In this document: positions 1 to 12,845 of the stretch, in pieces
Position numbering within the stretch: position 1 is the stretch's first letter
Layout of the letters: each line of letters begins with the position of its first letter
Source of the DNA: Pocillopora verrucosa
Lineage: Eukaryota > Cnidaria > Anthozoa > Scleractinia > Pocilloporidae
Length of the DNA stretch: 64,000 nt
Assembly (NCBI RefSeq): GCF_036669915.1
Contig: NC_089315.1
Span: 16,671,003 to 16,735,002, forward strand
Reading direction: 5' to 3'
Translations under genes and position numbers: made by a program
The notes under the pieces: model-generated
Seen by the model: the letters and a program-made list of their open reading frames with translations, nothing else
Told to the model about the DNA's origin: nothing
The model's database searches: none

Positions 1-2640
1 TGACATTGCTGTTTAGGGTTTCAAACAAATTGTAATGATTTTATTGCTCATTCACTTGTTAGGTTTCTGAAGATGTCACCAATCCTGATTATGAGAGTAG
101 AAGAAGTAGTTAGTGTCCTTCCAGACGGTTGGCTTCCTACGAAATTGACAGTGAGCATTGCAAGGATTGTCTCCTTCAGGTTTAGTTTCTTTTCAGAAAA
201 GATTACCAAACAAATCAAGAAACCACATTCTTAAATTCATGAACAACAAGTTGGAGTCCTTCCTAGTCTTTGCCACTAGTTCAATACGTGTACCCCAGTT
301 TTGGCTCAGTTTTGTCAAGATGAATTCCAACAATACAGAACCCATCCTTCTCACCCACAATTTCCTTTTGTATAACATTACAAAGGTCCATCCCAGACCA
401 AGGTAAATTTTCCTCTTTAATTACAGCTTTGGGTGAGAAAATGGAATAGCCTTTTCTAGCCTTGTTTAGTTTCCACAGTAGGTATTGCTGTTTGGTGGAT
501 TTCAGCTTTTGCAGATAACAATGCAGTTTATTTTGTTTTAATGTTTATATTCTCATTTATTTATTTATTTTAAGTTGTAATTAAGGTAATATGCACTGTA
601 ATGTAATATACAATGTATGTATATCTTGTAATTTTATTTTCAGGGCTCATTTTAATTTGTATTTTATATTACTATATGTACTTTGTTATACTTACCCTAT
701 TTCAGAAGGCTCCCATTCAATTCAAGCTTGCTGCTGAACCCTTTGTACTTTACATTGCTAGACATATTTTGTATATTTAAATTATTCTTTGCAGGCACCC
801 ATTCAATCCACCTTGCCAGCTTGGATAAATGCTTCTAATAAATTAATATATATAAAAATTTTCACTTTCAACCTGTAAACATTATCAACTCAAAATTGTA
901 TTTAAAGAATCAGATTTGTTAAAATGTTAACCTTTTGTTGGCTTTGTTTTTTGTCATTATTAATTATACTATATATATATTTATAGATCCATTTCATAAT
1001 GGAGACCCCAAGGAAGTTAGTTGGAACAACACTTTGAAGAGGTTAAACTGCTCTCCATGCAGGCCTTCAAGCACTGAAGCAAAGCAGAACCCTCAACAAC
1101 AACAACAAAAAAAAGATAAAAAAAGAGAAGTTTGGAATAATCGAGCAACTTTTTAAACAACCCTTTGCCTCCCATAGAATTCCCATAGAAGTTTTTAATG
1201 TATTAAGGAAAGAATAATTTGACTTCACATTTGGTCTATGGTAGGCAGAGAATTTGACAGAAAAAAGAACTGTCATGCTTCTTTCTAATGTTCACCACCT
1301 TTAACAGTTGCAACTGAGGACAATGCCATGTGGTTAACACATGAAAATTACAGTGGTACAGGTAAGAGTATGTCTGTTTACCAGAAATGTCGCTGATCAG
1401 ACAAGTGTTTAACCCCAACTCCATAGCATGAGTTGAATAGGAATATTCTAGGATGAGAAGCCCCAATATTCATATTGATTTACACATCTATTTAACTGCT
1501 ATGTCTACAAACCGCAGGTTGACCATCCAACCTTCCAGATGACAATTATCAGAGACATTATTGTTTCTAACAAGAGTAACAAAAAAGTACCCTGAAACAA
1601 AATATTACAAACAATGTGTTTACACATCATTTGAATTTTCTTACTCTTGTATTTTTTTTTTATATATGCCATAACCAATCAAATCCTGTGGCAGCCTAGT
1701 TATTTTTAAGAAATATCTCTGAGTATTTCTTTTTAGGAAAGCATCCAGTGCTAATTTATAATACTTGATGTAATGCAAAGCAATTTTGAATATATGCATA
1801 GTTTTAAAAGCTTTATAAATATTTCTTATTACAATTATAAAATATTCTTGATAAATTCAACTTTAATTTTTTAAATGTTAATTCACTTTGATTCTGGCTA
1901 TCTGCAGCCAGACACTTCTTTCAATGAAGCAGTTTCCAAAGCTCTCATTTTAATTGTAATTTGCCAAAAGATTGGCCATTATTTTCCCCTTTCTTGTTAC
2001 TTACTAAGTTAAACGCAGAGTTCATAGGATGAGAAGTTGATAAATATTCACATGTGACAATTATTAGCTGCTTCACACCCAAGTAGACACATTTGTAACA
2101 AGTCATTTCCATGGGTCATGAACATGATCTTATTATGAAATCAGTGTTGGATTAACCACTGACAGTTCTCAAGACCTGTGAATTTATCATCTCATGAAAT
2201 TTCTGGGCTTTGGCATACCTCTGTTAGGATTTCACTGAGTACTAATTGCCCATGAATTTAGCTATCCCAAAACATATATATTCATGGCACATAAAATAAT
2301 GTTTGATCGTAATTCATGTGGTATGGAATTCATAATGGTGAGTTTCAAGGAAAGTCAATGTACAATTTAGAACTGATCTGACACTTGCATAATCTCAAAT
2401 TACCATCACATTGTTGTAAATAAAGCAGCTAGGAGGTTAACATTTGCTTTATTGAATAAAAGTCACCTGTGATAACATCTGTAGCAGATTAAGATTGTTT
2501 GATACCTTATACTGAATGTTAGGATATGAATTTGGCGTTGTAGGAAGTGTTTGAGATTTCCAAAGAGGAATAGGAGTCAGACCATGTGAAACACATGCAG
2601 TATGTTAGTGGGGACAAATTTCTCATCCCTGTTGGACCTA
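1..2640. other. Non-coding/accessory DNA, no recognisable gene
   Basis: Only short open frames are present, with AT-rich runs such as the T-rich tract near 540-580. A possible acceptor at about 60-63 is followed by a short open stretch that stops near 110, which could be a terminal exon of a gene left of the window, but nothing in it is recognisable. No RNA gene or clear repeat was seen. Confidence 0.4.
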
Positions 2641-2672
2641 ACCATTCAAACAGTTAGAAATGTTAAAGGGAA

Positions 2673-3430
2673 ATGGCTAAGAGCAAGTCACTGCGCCAAA
2701 AGGAAATGGTTAGAAGGTGCATTAACTTCAACAAAAATCTTTTGAAATAGCATGGAAGTGGTGAAAAACTGATTGAGCTTAATTGAAAAATTGAGGCCAT
2801 GCTCAAAAAACTTGAACAAGCCAGTGCAGAATATGACTCATTTCTGGAATTTAGGGGACTATAGAAACAATTGAAGCTAACTGAAAAGGCCATTGAGAGG
2901 GCAAATGTATGCCTTGAAAACATTGAAATCATGATCAACAAAAGAGTAAAGGAACTGTTTCAGAGCCCTGTTGTGATTATGCAACCTTGCTAAAAAGTCA
3001 GCAAGCCGTCACAGTTCATTCTTGCACATGAGTGGAAATGAGAAATGCTCTTGTGTGACGGAGTTGAAAGTCAAAAAAAGGAAAGAGAGAAGCTCTTGGA
3101 TGCAAGAAGAGGAGCCTATAAGCCTATAAGAGAACTATGAAGATTAAAGATTAAGATTGGCAGCACAGCTTGAGATGTCAAATGAGGATGGAGGAAATCC
3201 AGAGATCCACTTGGGAAATTTGAGAATACTGAAGTTGAAACTACCTATCATGATATTAAATTTAAAGGATCAGAAAATGCAGGCATTTGCAATAATCCAG
3301 ATGACCTTTTACCTCAGCTAAATTTTAAGCTGCCACCCCGATTACATTGTCCAACACAATACATTTCAACATGAACCCTCAGTTGAGGATGAAATGACCA
3401 CAGTTAACACAAAGCTCTAATTCTACACTC
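2673..3430 (+). pseudogene. Decayed coding-like stretch upstream of the transposase remnant
   Basis: Plus-strand translation gives lysine/glutamate-rich, coiled-coil-like segments (for example residues reading KLEQASAEYDSF) broken by several in-frame stops and frame changes. It lies directly upstream of the DDE-type transposase remnant in the same orientation, so it may be the decayed 5-prime part of that element. I do not recognise a family, and the link to the transposase is inference from position only. Confidence 0.25.
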
Positions 3431-3589
3431 GGTTCAGAATGGTGAAATGACATGAAAGCAAATATCTTAATAGATTAGGGATCTTCTCTGTCCTACATCA
3501 CTACACAGTTAGCCAAGGAGAAGAAAAGAAAATTAAACCACAACAGATACAAGCAATAAGTCAGGGTGACACAAAGGCAAAAGACGTTC

Positions 3590-4183
3590 TCAAAAGCGAA
3601 CAAGTATGCAGCAAGCATTTTGTCTTTGGAGGGCCATCTCCTTACTTACATCTCCATTCGATTTTGGTAATGGACAAGAGATTGTTTCCCTTTGTTTACT
3701 GGCCAGGCAGGCATCAACTTTGGAAGACCATGCCCCAGTGTTTCCAGTATGCCTTTGGCAAGAAAACAACTGTTGTCATTGACAGTTTTGAGGTGTTCAT
3801 TGAAAGGCCACCAAACTTCCTTGCCAGAGCAAACTTTTTCTAGTTAAAAACACCACAACACTATGATTCTTGTTGGAATAACCCCACAAGGAACAATTTC
3901 TTTTGTTTTGGAAGCCTAGGGAGGTCGTGTCTCTGACAAATTTGTAACTGAGAACTGTGGTTTCCTGGAAAAGCTTCTTCCAGGAGATATGGTGATGCTC
4001 AGACAGAAATTTACAATTCTGGAGGGTACACTGCCAACTGACTATCTGATATCTAATCATGAAAACTGCAATCGCCACACTCCAATGGTGGTTCCATTAC
4101 AAATAGTTGTGTTGTGTATGATTGAAGATAAATTTAGAAACAAAGACACATGGAACTCTCCAGAAATGTGGATATTCCAATAA
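3590..4183 (+). pseudogene. Decayed THAP/DDE4-type transposase (ISL2EU/IS4EU-like)
   Basis: At about 3,604 the frame reads [13 protein letters not shown], which resembles the C-terminal CxxHF part of a THAP zinc finger. At 3,769-3,810 it reads [13 protein letters not shown], matching the first catalytic block of DDE_Tnp_4 transposases. After a stop at 3,841 another frame gives LVGITPQGTISF, then GGRVSD, then [13 protein letters not shown], the family block that normally continues into the second catalytic Asp. Here the usual ADRGF-like residues read LRQKF, so the catalytic site is gone. There is an in-frame TAG at 3,917-3,919 and at least one frame change. The family assignment rests on several collinear motifs recalled from the DDE4 family. 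The element is clearly dead. Confidence 0.72.
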
Positions 4184-4189
4184 ATATTT

Positions 4190-5216
4190 TTAATATACTA
4201 TACCATTTGTTTAATTTTTAAAACTTGGATGCTACAGTGCAATACAAAAAATGGTGAACTGAAATATGCCTGAAATGTTACTGCGAACATTGCTTATTGC
4301 TTCTTCATCAAATTGTGTTATATCCAGAATACCCTAATAAGGTTAGTGCTAATTGAACAAGACCCACATGCCTTATTTTGGTGTTAAGGTGTTCACATAC
4401 ATTGTACTGTAAATAGTGAAATAATATTGCATCTGATGACTGAGGAATTCTCCATGAGGGTGTCAACAATATACCTCAAACCCTCATTCTTTAAAAAAAA
4501 AATGAAAAGCCTTATGTATTGCTCTTGAAAATAGCTTTCTAGGCCCTCTGCATAGTTCAAAAGCATGGGTATCCTAAGAAGAATATTCTTTTGCGATTCT
4601 GGATTTTTTTCACTCAAAGTACCCATAGAACAACGTATTTGAAAGAGGGCACTATAGAGATGGCACTTTATTTGCATGAAATTTCACACTTAAGATGAGC
4701 ACCAACATGGCAGATTGTTAATTTGCATAACTGTATGACGTCAGCTGCAAACCAAGAATAGGACATACTTCCAACCATTATATTTGCTGGACAATCACCC
4801 CCACTCCCTTCAAGTCTGGGCCTTGCTGTCAGCAGTCTAGAGCAGGTCTGTTAAAGGTTACTTAAGTTTGATAGGAGGAAACTTTGTGCAGACAATCTTG
4901 CTGACCGTATTCGTAACCTTCTTCAGAAGTAATTGCTAGCCAGAAACAAAATTTGTCTTTTTACTCAAATAACCCCACTCTATCTTAATTAGCAATGAAC
5001 AATGACTTTTTCATGCATTTCATTTTGGAAAGTATCCCAAGAATTTATTTAAACAAATCATGGCTGATAAATACTTGGTACCCCCCTCTAAAAACAATAG
5101 CAAAATCACTTGTTTATTGAGTTACCTTCAATGCTGCTCCTTTTAGAGTGCTTTCATGGTTAACTGATGATAGCCTTCCATGATTTAACTATTGAAAAAC
5201 AGCTGTGTGAAGAAAT
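4190..5216. other. Intergenic DNA, nothing recognised
   Basis: No supported gene. A palindromic TGACGTCA octamer (CRE-like) sits at 4,736-4,743, but one octamer alone does not make a promoter. Confidence 0.4.
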
Positions 5217-8200
5217 TATGGTGAAGGTCCACTTTGCAGAATTGACACAACCATCAGCTCATCGGCAAAGCAGCAATCCTTTTGATTTAATATCACCATA
5301 GAATCAGTTGTTTTACCAACAGAGAAAAGAGCTCTTTCAACACAGTCCAAAATTTCTGTAAAGGAAACACAAAACATGTTAGGATATTGTCATCACATTG
5401 TCCATGGAGCTCATCAAGTTATGGTGTGAAAATATTTTCTAATATAAGGTAAAGCCCATTTACATCAGAAAAAAGATAAAAATCAAACCGTTTAAAAAGT
5501 GTTCTGCTAATGAAACATCTAACCTCTTCACATCCCTACCCCTGGATTAATGTGCCAAATCTGATTTTGGAAAAATCCCAACGACATATTCATGAAATAC
5601 TCTACATCCATAGATTAGCCTACATGCGTTTTGTCTTGGAATTATCCCTAAATACTGCAAAGAGACCATCACATACACAACCAGCACTGTTAAGGTATAG
5701 AGAAAATCTTTCATTCCAAGATCCTTTTTACAAATTCTCCTTAAACTTAAGTTATCTGACATCCTACATGTGTTTTGTAAAAGAATTATCCCTACATGTA
5801 AATACTGCAAATTAAGCATTACAAACATTCAGACACCAGTAGGGTACTGCATAGAGAAGGAGAGGAGATCTTTTTTCACAAAATCTCCATAAATTTCAGT
5901 CACCTGACAACCAATTGTTTAGGTTCATAATTACTTAATCAAGGGCACAAAAAGGCTTACCTATGAAGCAGTCTCTCCTTGCTCCCCATTGTCTATTGTC
6001 AGTTCACCATTGAATACAATTTTAACATGGTCATTTGCACCTCCTTGCTGATTTTATTGAGTCTGTTAAACATCTTTCCACATGTGCCTCTGTCTGATGT
6101 TCATTCTGACTGGTTCTTTAAGACTCACATTGTTGAGCAACCCATGGAAGATATCCTGGATCCTTTCCTTAGTCTTGGGCTGAGTAACCTGTAGGGTTGG
6201 ATCTATGATGCAAACTTCTCTTCCTTCATCCACACAATCTGAATTTTGTTCCTTTCCATCACTTGGTATATTGTTCACCTGAATGAAACATCTTTCCACA
6301 TGTGCCTCTGTCTGATGTTCATTCTGACTGGTTCTTTAAGACTCACATTGTTGAGCAACCCATGGAAGATATCCTGGATCCTTTCCTTAGTCTTGGGCTG
6401 AGTAACCTGTAGGGTTGGATCTATGATGCAAACTTCTCTTCCTTCATCCACACAATCTGAATTTTGTTCCTTTCCATCACTTGGTATATTGTTCACCTGA
6501 ATATAACAGCATGCATCTGCTTGTTCTGCTATGGTAATTACAGGAAAAAAGAGAAAGTATTATGTGGGACACTCCAGATCATTGTTGCCAAGGATGATCT
6601 CAACTGTATGTAATACTGAATCTTTACTTGCAGGGTCTGTCCTGGACACCTGTTCCTTATCATTTTTCTGTGTTTTGCCATCATTTCAACCAGGATGATC
6701 TTCCCACTCATTGTAACTTTTTTAAACACGATTGGTAACTCAGAGAACAAAAAGTCACTTTACAGGCAACAAAAACATATTGAACTGGTTGTACAATTTA
6801 CTTATATCTTCTCTATGTTTTTCAACCCCCCTGTTGTGCCAGGTGAATTCATCACTTCCGTCTGGTCAGGGAAGAGCAGAATAAAGTCTTAACCTTCATG
6901 TATCCTTTTTCATGATAAGTGTGTTTTGTTAGAGCTTCATTGTGAATCACATCAGCAGTGCCTGTTGACTTTTCATTCACAGGTAACATTTTTCCTTGGC
7001 ATCACTTCAGGTTCAAGCTCCTGAACAAGCAATTAAAATATGGTAATGAATATTGGTGCATCTTTGTAGGTATAAACAACTTCACAAAAGAAATGTCCAG
7101 AGACAAGCTTAGCCCTTACATTCTAAAATCTGTTGCTTAATTTCCATCCACACTGTTCTCTACACATTTCTTTCTTTTCTGTGTGATGCAGGTGTGATAT
7201 TATAAGGAGAAATTACATGTAGATGCTGACACTTTTAGGGGTTAAAGGAACTGCACATACCAGAAAGTGATAAGGCAAAAAATAAATGTACTGTAGGTTA
7301 GTTCATTGTCTGTATATTTTCAATACATATGACAGGAAACATTCAGAGCAATTTAAATGTTTCTTCACTCTAACTTGTTCACTCTTCTCTATTGTTTGAA
7401 TGTGTGCAACTGTTCTAATAACTTGCGACAAACAACAGAAACAAAAAATCAGCATGGATGCCATGTTATTTCTTAAGTGAATAAATGCATTCTGATGATG
7501 ATTTCCTTTAAATCACAAGTTGTCAAAAAGAACCCAAGAATCAAAAGGAGCTGCTTCTACAGAGATCTTTCACATCACAGACAATCTTATCACAATTCAC
7601 TAATGCTACAAATCCCTTCAATCAGCCACTCTTTTGTTCACCTAATAACATACATTTCAAATAATTGTCATTGTTGTTGGCTATATTGGCACCTACCTTT
7701 GGTGTTTGTTACGCAAGATCTCCTGGTTCAGTACTGTTATTATTCCAGTTGCTGTAGACTGTTATTGTGATCTTTGAGGTATTGATATTTTAAAGATTCA
7801 TTCTGATGTTCAGTGATATTTTTGGTGTTGATATTGACCATAAACCTGTGCTGTCTGAATGCCCACATTCATCACTAAAATGGCAAAGAGCAAAGATCAC
7901 ATGTCGGCATATCTGATCACTACATTATGCTTATTAATTGAAGCAATTCCTTTACCCTTACCTAAAAAAATTAATAATGAAATAATTCAGAGTTTCCTGC
8001 TCAAGAAATATATGCATAGTAATAATGTTATACATGCACACCGGAGAAAATGGTTGGAACAGAGGAATTAGGAGTTATGATTTTTCTCTTCCTCTCCCTA
8101 TCCTTAGTTGACGCATATCACTCTTGAGTTCTTCAATTAAATCTGTGATGTCAAACCATGTTACTATCAGCAGTGCTAAGCCATGTAAACAGAGTGAAAT

Positions 8201-8370
8201 AATCATTACCTTTGCCATCTTGAGGCTATTGTCCTGTAGGGATCCTTTGATGTTGATTTGGCAACAGCATTAAGCAAAATCAAAACCTCCATTTTTAGTC
8301 TTCCTCAGCCACCTCTCCCACCAGTGGTGCTGACAGAGAAAGTCACATATGTATGGTCTCCATTTGTAGT
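5217..8370 (-). CDS. Exons of an unidentified minus-strand gene, with a tandemly duplicated exon
   Basis: Several minus-strand stretches have splice-like borders. A candidate exon at about 8,210-8,370 ends in AAAG|GTAATG but has one in-frame stop. Another ends at 6,628 before GTAAAG. Two copies of a 150 nt phase-0 exon lie at 6,347-6,496 and 6,129-6,278, each entered after ATTCAG and left by GTGAGT; the peptide begins VNNIPSDGKEQ and ends GLLNN. A possible last exon at 5,217-5,356 follows TTTACAG and reads from EILDCVERALF to a stop. I do not recognise the protein. The in-frame stop and poorly defined first exons mean it could be a decaying gene or transposon gene. The exon pair itself is well supported, the complete gene model is not. 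Confidence 0.3.
6067..6502. repeat. Tandem direct duplication, 218 bp period, near-identical copies
   Basis: 6,067-6,284 and 6,285-6,502 are almost identical head-to-tail copies; for example the string catctttccacatgtgcc occurs at 6,071 and 6,289. Each unit contains one 150 nt candidate exon (minus strand) plus about 68 nt of flank that acts as the intron between the two exon copies. The near-identity implies a recent event. Confidence 0.95.
7150..7245. repeat. Partial MITE-like repeat (AACCCTTTAACTCC family)
   Basis: The sequence ctgttctctacacatttc, followed by tattataaggagaaattac and ending in ggggttaaagg, matches internal and right-end parts of the repeats at 20,515, 23,577 and 57,693. 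Only the right part is recognisable. Confidence 0.5.
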
Positions 8371-11300
8371 ACACTGGATTTGAGAAAACATACAAAGGTG
8401 CCATTTATTTAGAATTTGTGTGACATTTCCTTTGATTTTGACATCCAATGGAAGAAAACATTTATCACATATTTACTAGCTTTTTGCCTCAAATATACAG
8501 CATTTACCATAGAGGCCATATTTCAGCAATCTCCAGGATTTCTAATATCTTGCAGCTGTTTTTATTATTCAAGTTGGTGCAGAACAGCATGATAGCAGCC
8601 AAGAATTGTTGGCATAATGGTGTATTACAAGTCTTGCCAAAGGGCAAAGGGAACTGCATTTACCTAACCAGTTAGAGTAAGACTTTGTCATGCAAAAGAC
8701 CTTCCAGAATACCTAATGCATATTAGCATCAACAGTTTTCTTTCAGTAATTTTTCATATGCCTTTCATTAATTTCTTATACACTTTGCTCTGAGAAATTA
8801 ATGAAGAAAAAAAGAGTGAACCAGTTTATGTTCCCAAAACATTTTCAGCACCATGTTTTTGGCTTGTTTGATTTGCTTCCAGTTACTAACCAGTCATGGG
8901 TTATGCCATTATTAGTCAGTCACACGTCACACAAGCTCTTTTTGTGTAAGTGGATGTTGTTGTCCTGAATCCCACAATGAACAGTGTGAGTGTTGTCAAT
9001 GTCAGCCCAAACTGTGTTGTCAGAATAAAATTATGATTGAATGTCAAAACCTTTCTGTCGTGCTTATCTACAACATGGGTTTTTTGTTCCCTAAATCTCC
9101 ATTCCTACCCCTCCCCACTTCTTCCCCAAGCTGATTCTTAAAAACCCAGCTACTTTTTTCATTTCCTTGTCTACTTGAAAAATTATTGACAGCCCTGCAA
9201 GGGGGTAATGCTCCAATCACCAACTGGACTCCAACCCAGCACAAATGCTAGCTATGATGAGTTGACATCTATGCCAAAATAACAAGTAAAAATATTGAAT
9301 TAAAATATATCTATTAAATTTCCTTTATCCAAAAAATTAAATGCATGCTACATACATGTTACTGAGGTGGCTCTGTAACAACCTTGGGCTCGGTTGCGTA
9401 TGACAACTGTCTTTCCTATCACATTGACAATCTGCTAGGTCTGCTACTCAGTTCTGTTAGCTGTTTCGTTCGATCGTTGAATTGCACGGTAAAAGATCCG
9501 ATGCACTTTTTTTCTACTAAAATAAAACTATGGTGTTGATTTCTAAACACATTCAGAGTTGGAAGGAAGCGAAAGCATCGCTAAATACAGTAGAATCCTG
9601 GTTGGCTCAAACATTCCGCCATGCAGCTCCGCCATCTTAAATCAAGTTGGTCAGTCACGCTTAAGCATGCGCACTGGGTTCTTATTAACGCGGCAAATCA
9701 ATAACATTTCTATTACTTTGTAATCACTCGAATGATTACAGACCGAATTGGACGACATGAACTATTGTTTGCATTGCTTAATCAACACGAAGTAGAGCGT
9801 GTTGTTGTAATAACCAACAATCACAACTTGTTTTGGCCTCGTGCTGTTGAGACTGATGCGTTTCCTGCGAGTTTTGATTAATCTAAGGGACTTACCTCTG
9901 GTCGAAGACAATTTCCTGAAGGATATGTTTTTTCCTCTCGCGCGCTTAATGAGCGAGTTGACAGCACGCAAATATTACGCCTTGCAAGAGAAGAAAGCCT
10001 TATTCATTGTAATTCTTAAAAAAAATAACACCTTCACAAGGTCATGACATTTTGAGTTCCTTTTTAACCAGGTTTGCTCTGTCCTTCTCTTAACTTGCTC
10101 TTTATTTCGCTCTTTACTTCTGGTCATAGCGTTGATCTCTGTCCATTGCGTTGTAGAATCTAAAGAAATTCAGTGAATGGAATTTTCAATGGCTCCCTCG
10201 AGTTCAGAGAAATTGCCTCATTCCAGGTCAGTTTTACGGCTGAAGAAATCAAAGATTTTAAGGCATCATTAAAGGGAACAAACATTTTAATTATCATAAC
10301 TTATTAACCTTTTTTAACATTCATTTCATTTTACTTACAGTGAATTTCCTTGCCATTTAAAAGCGAACAGAGAAGAGAAACCTGTGTAGATTATTAATTA
10401 AAGTGTCTGACAGTCAAAAGATTGACGATTACTCCCAATTATGTACGAAAACAGACCTTTCCGTGGGCTGTAATTGAAAACATCTCACGGAGAGTTCATG
10501 CGGTGACTGAATGTTGGAATGCTAAATACAAAAAAATCGGACATAGTTAATTTTTGTCTCTTACCTCATAGGGGTGTGATTTCAAGATCTTGCGAGTTAT
10601 TCCAAATCTGTTTTAGTCGATCGTTCTCTGTGGAAAATAACACACCATGGCAAACTCATTTGGCTAGAATTTGCAGCAACTGTGGATAATTTTCCTTTTT
10701 TCTGTTCCTTTCTCGGCAGTTTTCCTCAGGGGAAGTGTGTGCGTACAATTAAGTACTTTTCCTTCATTTGCTCTCTGGCTGTCCTTTAAGAAATTCACGG
10801 AAAACAATGTGAAATAAGGAAAAACACTCTCCTCTATCCTTATTATGTACAATGGGAACCTGTTCAGAAAAGTACCGAAGCTGAGATAAGATCCGCACAC
10901 GAACGAATTCGCGGACACGAATTTCACTCTATTCTTGAACAGTCCACCGACGATACACTCAGTCTTGGTCAGGTTTAAAATGAAAATGTCGTTTCCTCAA
11001 GAGTCGGTTCAACGGCTAAAAAAAGAACAAATGTTGCAGATACAATATAATATAAAAGCCCAAGGTATAAAAATCCATAAGCAAAACATACAAACCTCAT
11101 CTGCGTTTACGTATAAGTAGAAACGGCAAAACTTGAACTTGGACGCTAACTGAACTAAAACTAACCGATCAAGGTACAAAATGCGCATAATGAAGGATGT
11201 TTAAGTGTATAAGAGTCCCTTGTGACCTAACGCTTGGTAGTTCGTGCATACAACGAAAACAAAGAAAAATAAACTACCAAGTAATGCTAATGCACATACC

Positions 11301-11579
11301 GCAGTAACAACCAAGCTGAGATAAGATCGTGTGTATCGACTACCTTGCTCAAACTGTTGTTATTTAAATTGAGGCCAGGAAATGTGCGTGCAATTCGTGC
11401 ATAGACATCCTTCACTGACGAATTATACCACTATTTAGGGAAGTTTTCAGTCACATCAAAATTAAAGAGGCCGTTTAGACTTGATCCTGTTCTCAGTTGT
11501 TAACCGCTGTAAATTGACAAGATGGGGTTTCTTTGGATCTAGTTTTTTGATATCATCATTTTTGGTAAAATCGTTCAAA
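8371..11579. other. Intergenic DNA, no recognisable gene
   Basis: Short frames only. The GC content rises locally around 9,400-10,000 and 10,560-11,150, but I can support no gene or RNA here. A Cys-rich stretch near 8,950-9,020 does not extend into an open frame of useful length. Confidence 0.35.
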
Positions 11580-12103
11580 TGGAATAAAAGTTCAATCACC
11601 AACACGTGTATATCAACAATCGCCTTGCAAACTATAAAAGCTCCCACACTTGATAAGTCATCAGGTTTCCTTAGTAGGTAACATTAGGTTATTCAGATGT
11701 TGACTTTTTTCTCTGTTTTTGGCTCCGAGCTTATTAAGACTCTTAAAGCGTAGCAGTGACATGCTGATAAGGACTGTAAAGATGATTACTGAACTGGTGT
11801 GGTAGGCGCAATGAAACGATGTGGAATAAAAGTTCAATCACCAACACGTGTATATCAACAATCGCCTTGCAAACTATAAAAGCTCCCACACTTGATAAGT
11901 CATCAGGTTTCCTTAGCAGGTAACATTCAAATTATTTAAAATAACTGAATTATTTGACTGGCTTAGGTTATTCAGATGTTGACTTTTTTCTCTGTTTTTG
12001 GCTCCGAGCTTATTAAGACTCTTAAAGCGTAGCAGTGACATGCTGATAAGGACTGTAAAGATGATTACTGAACTGGTGTGGTAGACGCAATGAAACGATG
12101 TGG
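11580..12103. repeat. Tandem duplication (about 241 bp and 283 bp copies)
   Basis: The segment starting ggaataaaagttcaatcacc at 11,581 recurs at 11,822. Both copies end in aactggtgtggta followed by cgcaatgaaacgatgtgg. The second copy has roughly 40 extra bases (about 11,926-11,964) that the first lacks, which is either a deletion in copy 1 or an insertion in copy 2. No gene is recognised in it. Confidence 0.93.
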
Positions 12104-12496
12104 CAAAGCGCGCGCTCGCACACTGTTTTGAGTTTGTAAACTTTACCAAGTGGCGGATACGATTATCACGTGGGCTAATTGGAGTTTGCGGTTGAACAGT
12201 CGTATTTTGTGGATTTTTGTGTCTGTTATGCCATTTAAGTGGTGGTTTTTGTGGTCCACTAACGAGCCACATAAACAGGGCATTACTAGGTTAATTTATG
12301 ATATGTCCTGTGAATTGCCACGATGTCCATGTCAAAAGCGTCATGTGAGGAAACAGAATAAGAAATTAAAGTCAGTTATTTGGAGCTCGTTAATGAAATA
12401 AAGAAGCAGATTGATTACAGAGCTGCTCAATCAAGAAAGAGTTCGGGTTTTTAGTCAATTACACTCAATTTCCCGCCATAACAATCAGCTGATCAA

Positions 12497-12504
12497 TGAC
12501 GTCA
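12497..12504. promoter_or_regulatory. Palindromic CRE octamer TGACGTCA
   Basis: A perfect CRE/ATF consensus lies about 180 bp upstream of the SLC6-like fragment. It could be a relic of that gene's promoter; function is unproven. Confidence 0.25.
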
Positions 12505-12674
12505 GCACTAGATTGCTTCATTACCCTCTATGACACCATAATCACTTCTCGCTTTGGTTTCCGTCAGCAAGGAAGCAGATTCATTCGGAGATGTGAGCTT
12601 CAATTTGGGAAGCTAAGTTAAAAAAATAACGTAATAAGTTGAGCACATGACGAATAAGGTCCAAACATGTTGTT

Positions 12675-12845
12675 ATGACAGTGGGCGAAGGCTCCGATGC
12701 GAGCCATGATGAAGACGAAAAATGGACCTCGGAAAAATTATTTCATAGCGTCATGCATCGGTTATGCTGTCGGCCTGAGGAATATTTGGCGTTTTACGTA
12801 TCTTTGTTACAGGAACGGTGGAGTTAACTTCCTTAAGAGTAGATA
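12675..12845 (+). pseudogene. SLC6-family neurotransmitter/amino-acid transporter, N-terminal fragment with frameshift
   Basis: From ATG 12,675 the frame reads an acidic leader ending DEDEKWTS, like the pre-TM1 segment of sodium:neurotransmitter symporters. A frame change near 12,728 leads into [14 protein letters not shown], then [15 protein letters not shown], which is TM1 with its unwound Na+-binding region. The family normally has GNVWRFPYLCYxNGGG followed by AFxxPY. Here the first Gly of GN is Arg, Pro is Thr, the third Gly of the NGGG run is Val, and similarity ends right after. A full member has about 600 residues and 12 TM helices; no later TM segments were found nearby. It is a dead first-exon fragment. 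The family call is confident, the subfamily is not known. Confidence 0.8.

Noticed and set aside
11913-12272. 119-residue minus-strand frame across the tandem duplication
   Set aside because: It crosses the duplication boundary, has no recognisable domain, and the other repeat copy does not keep it.
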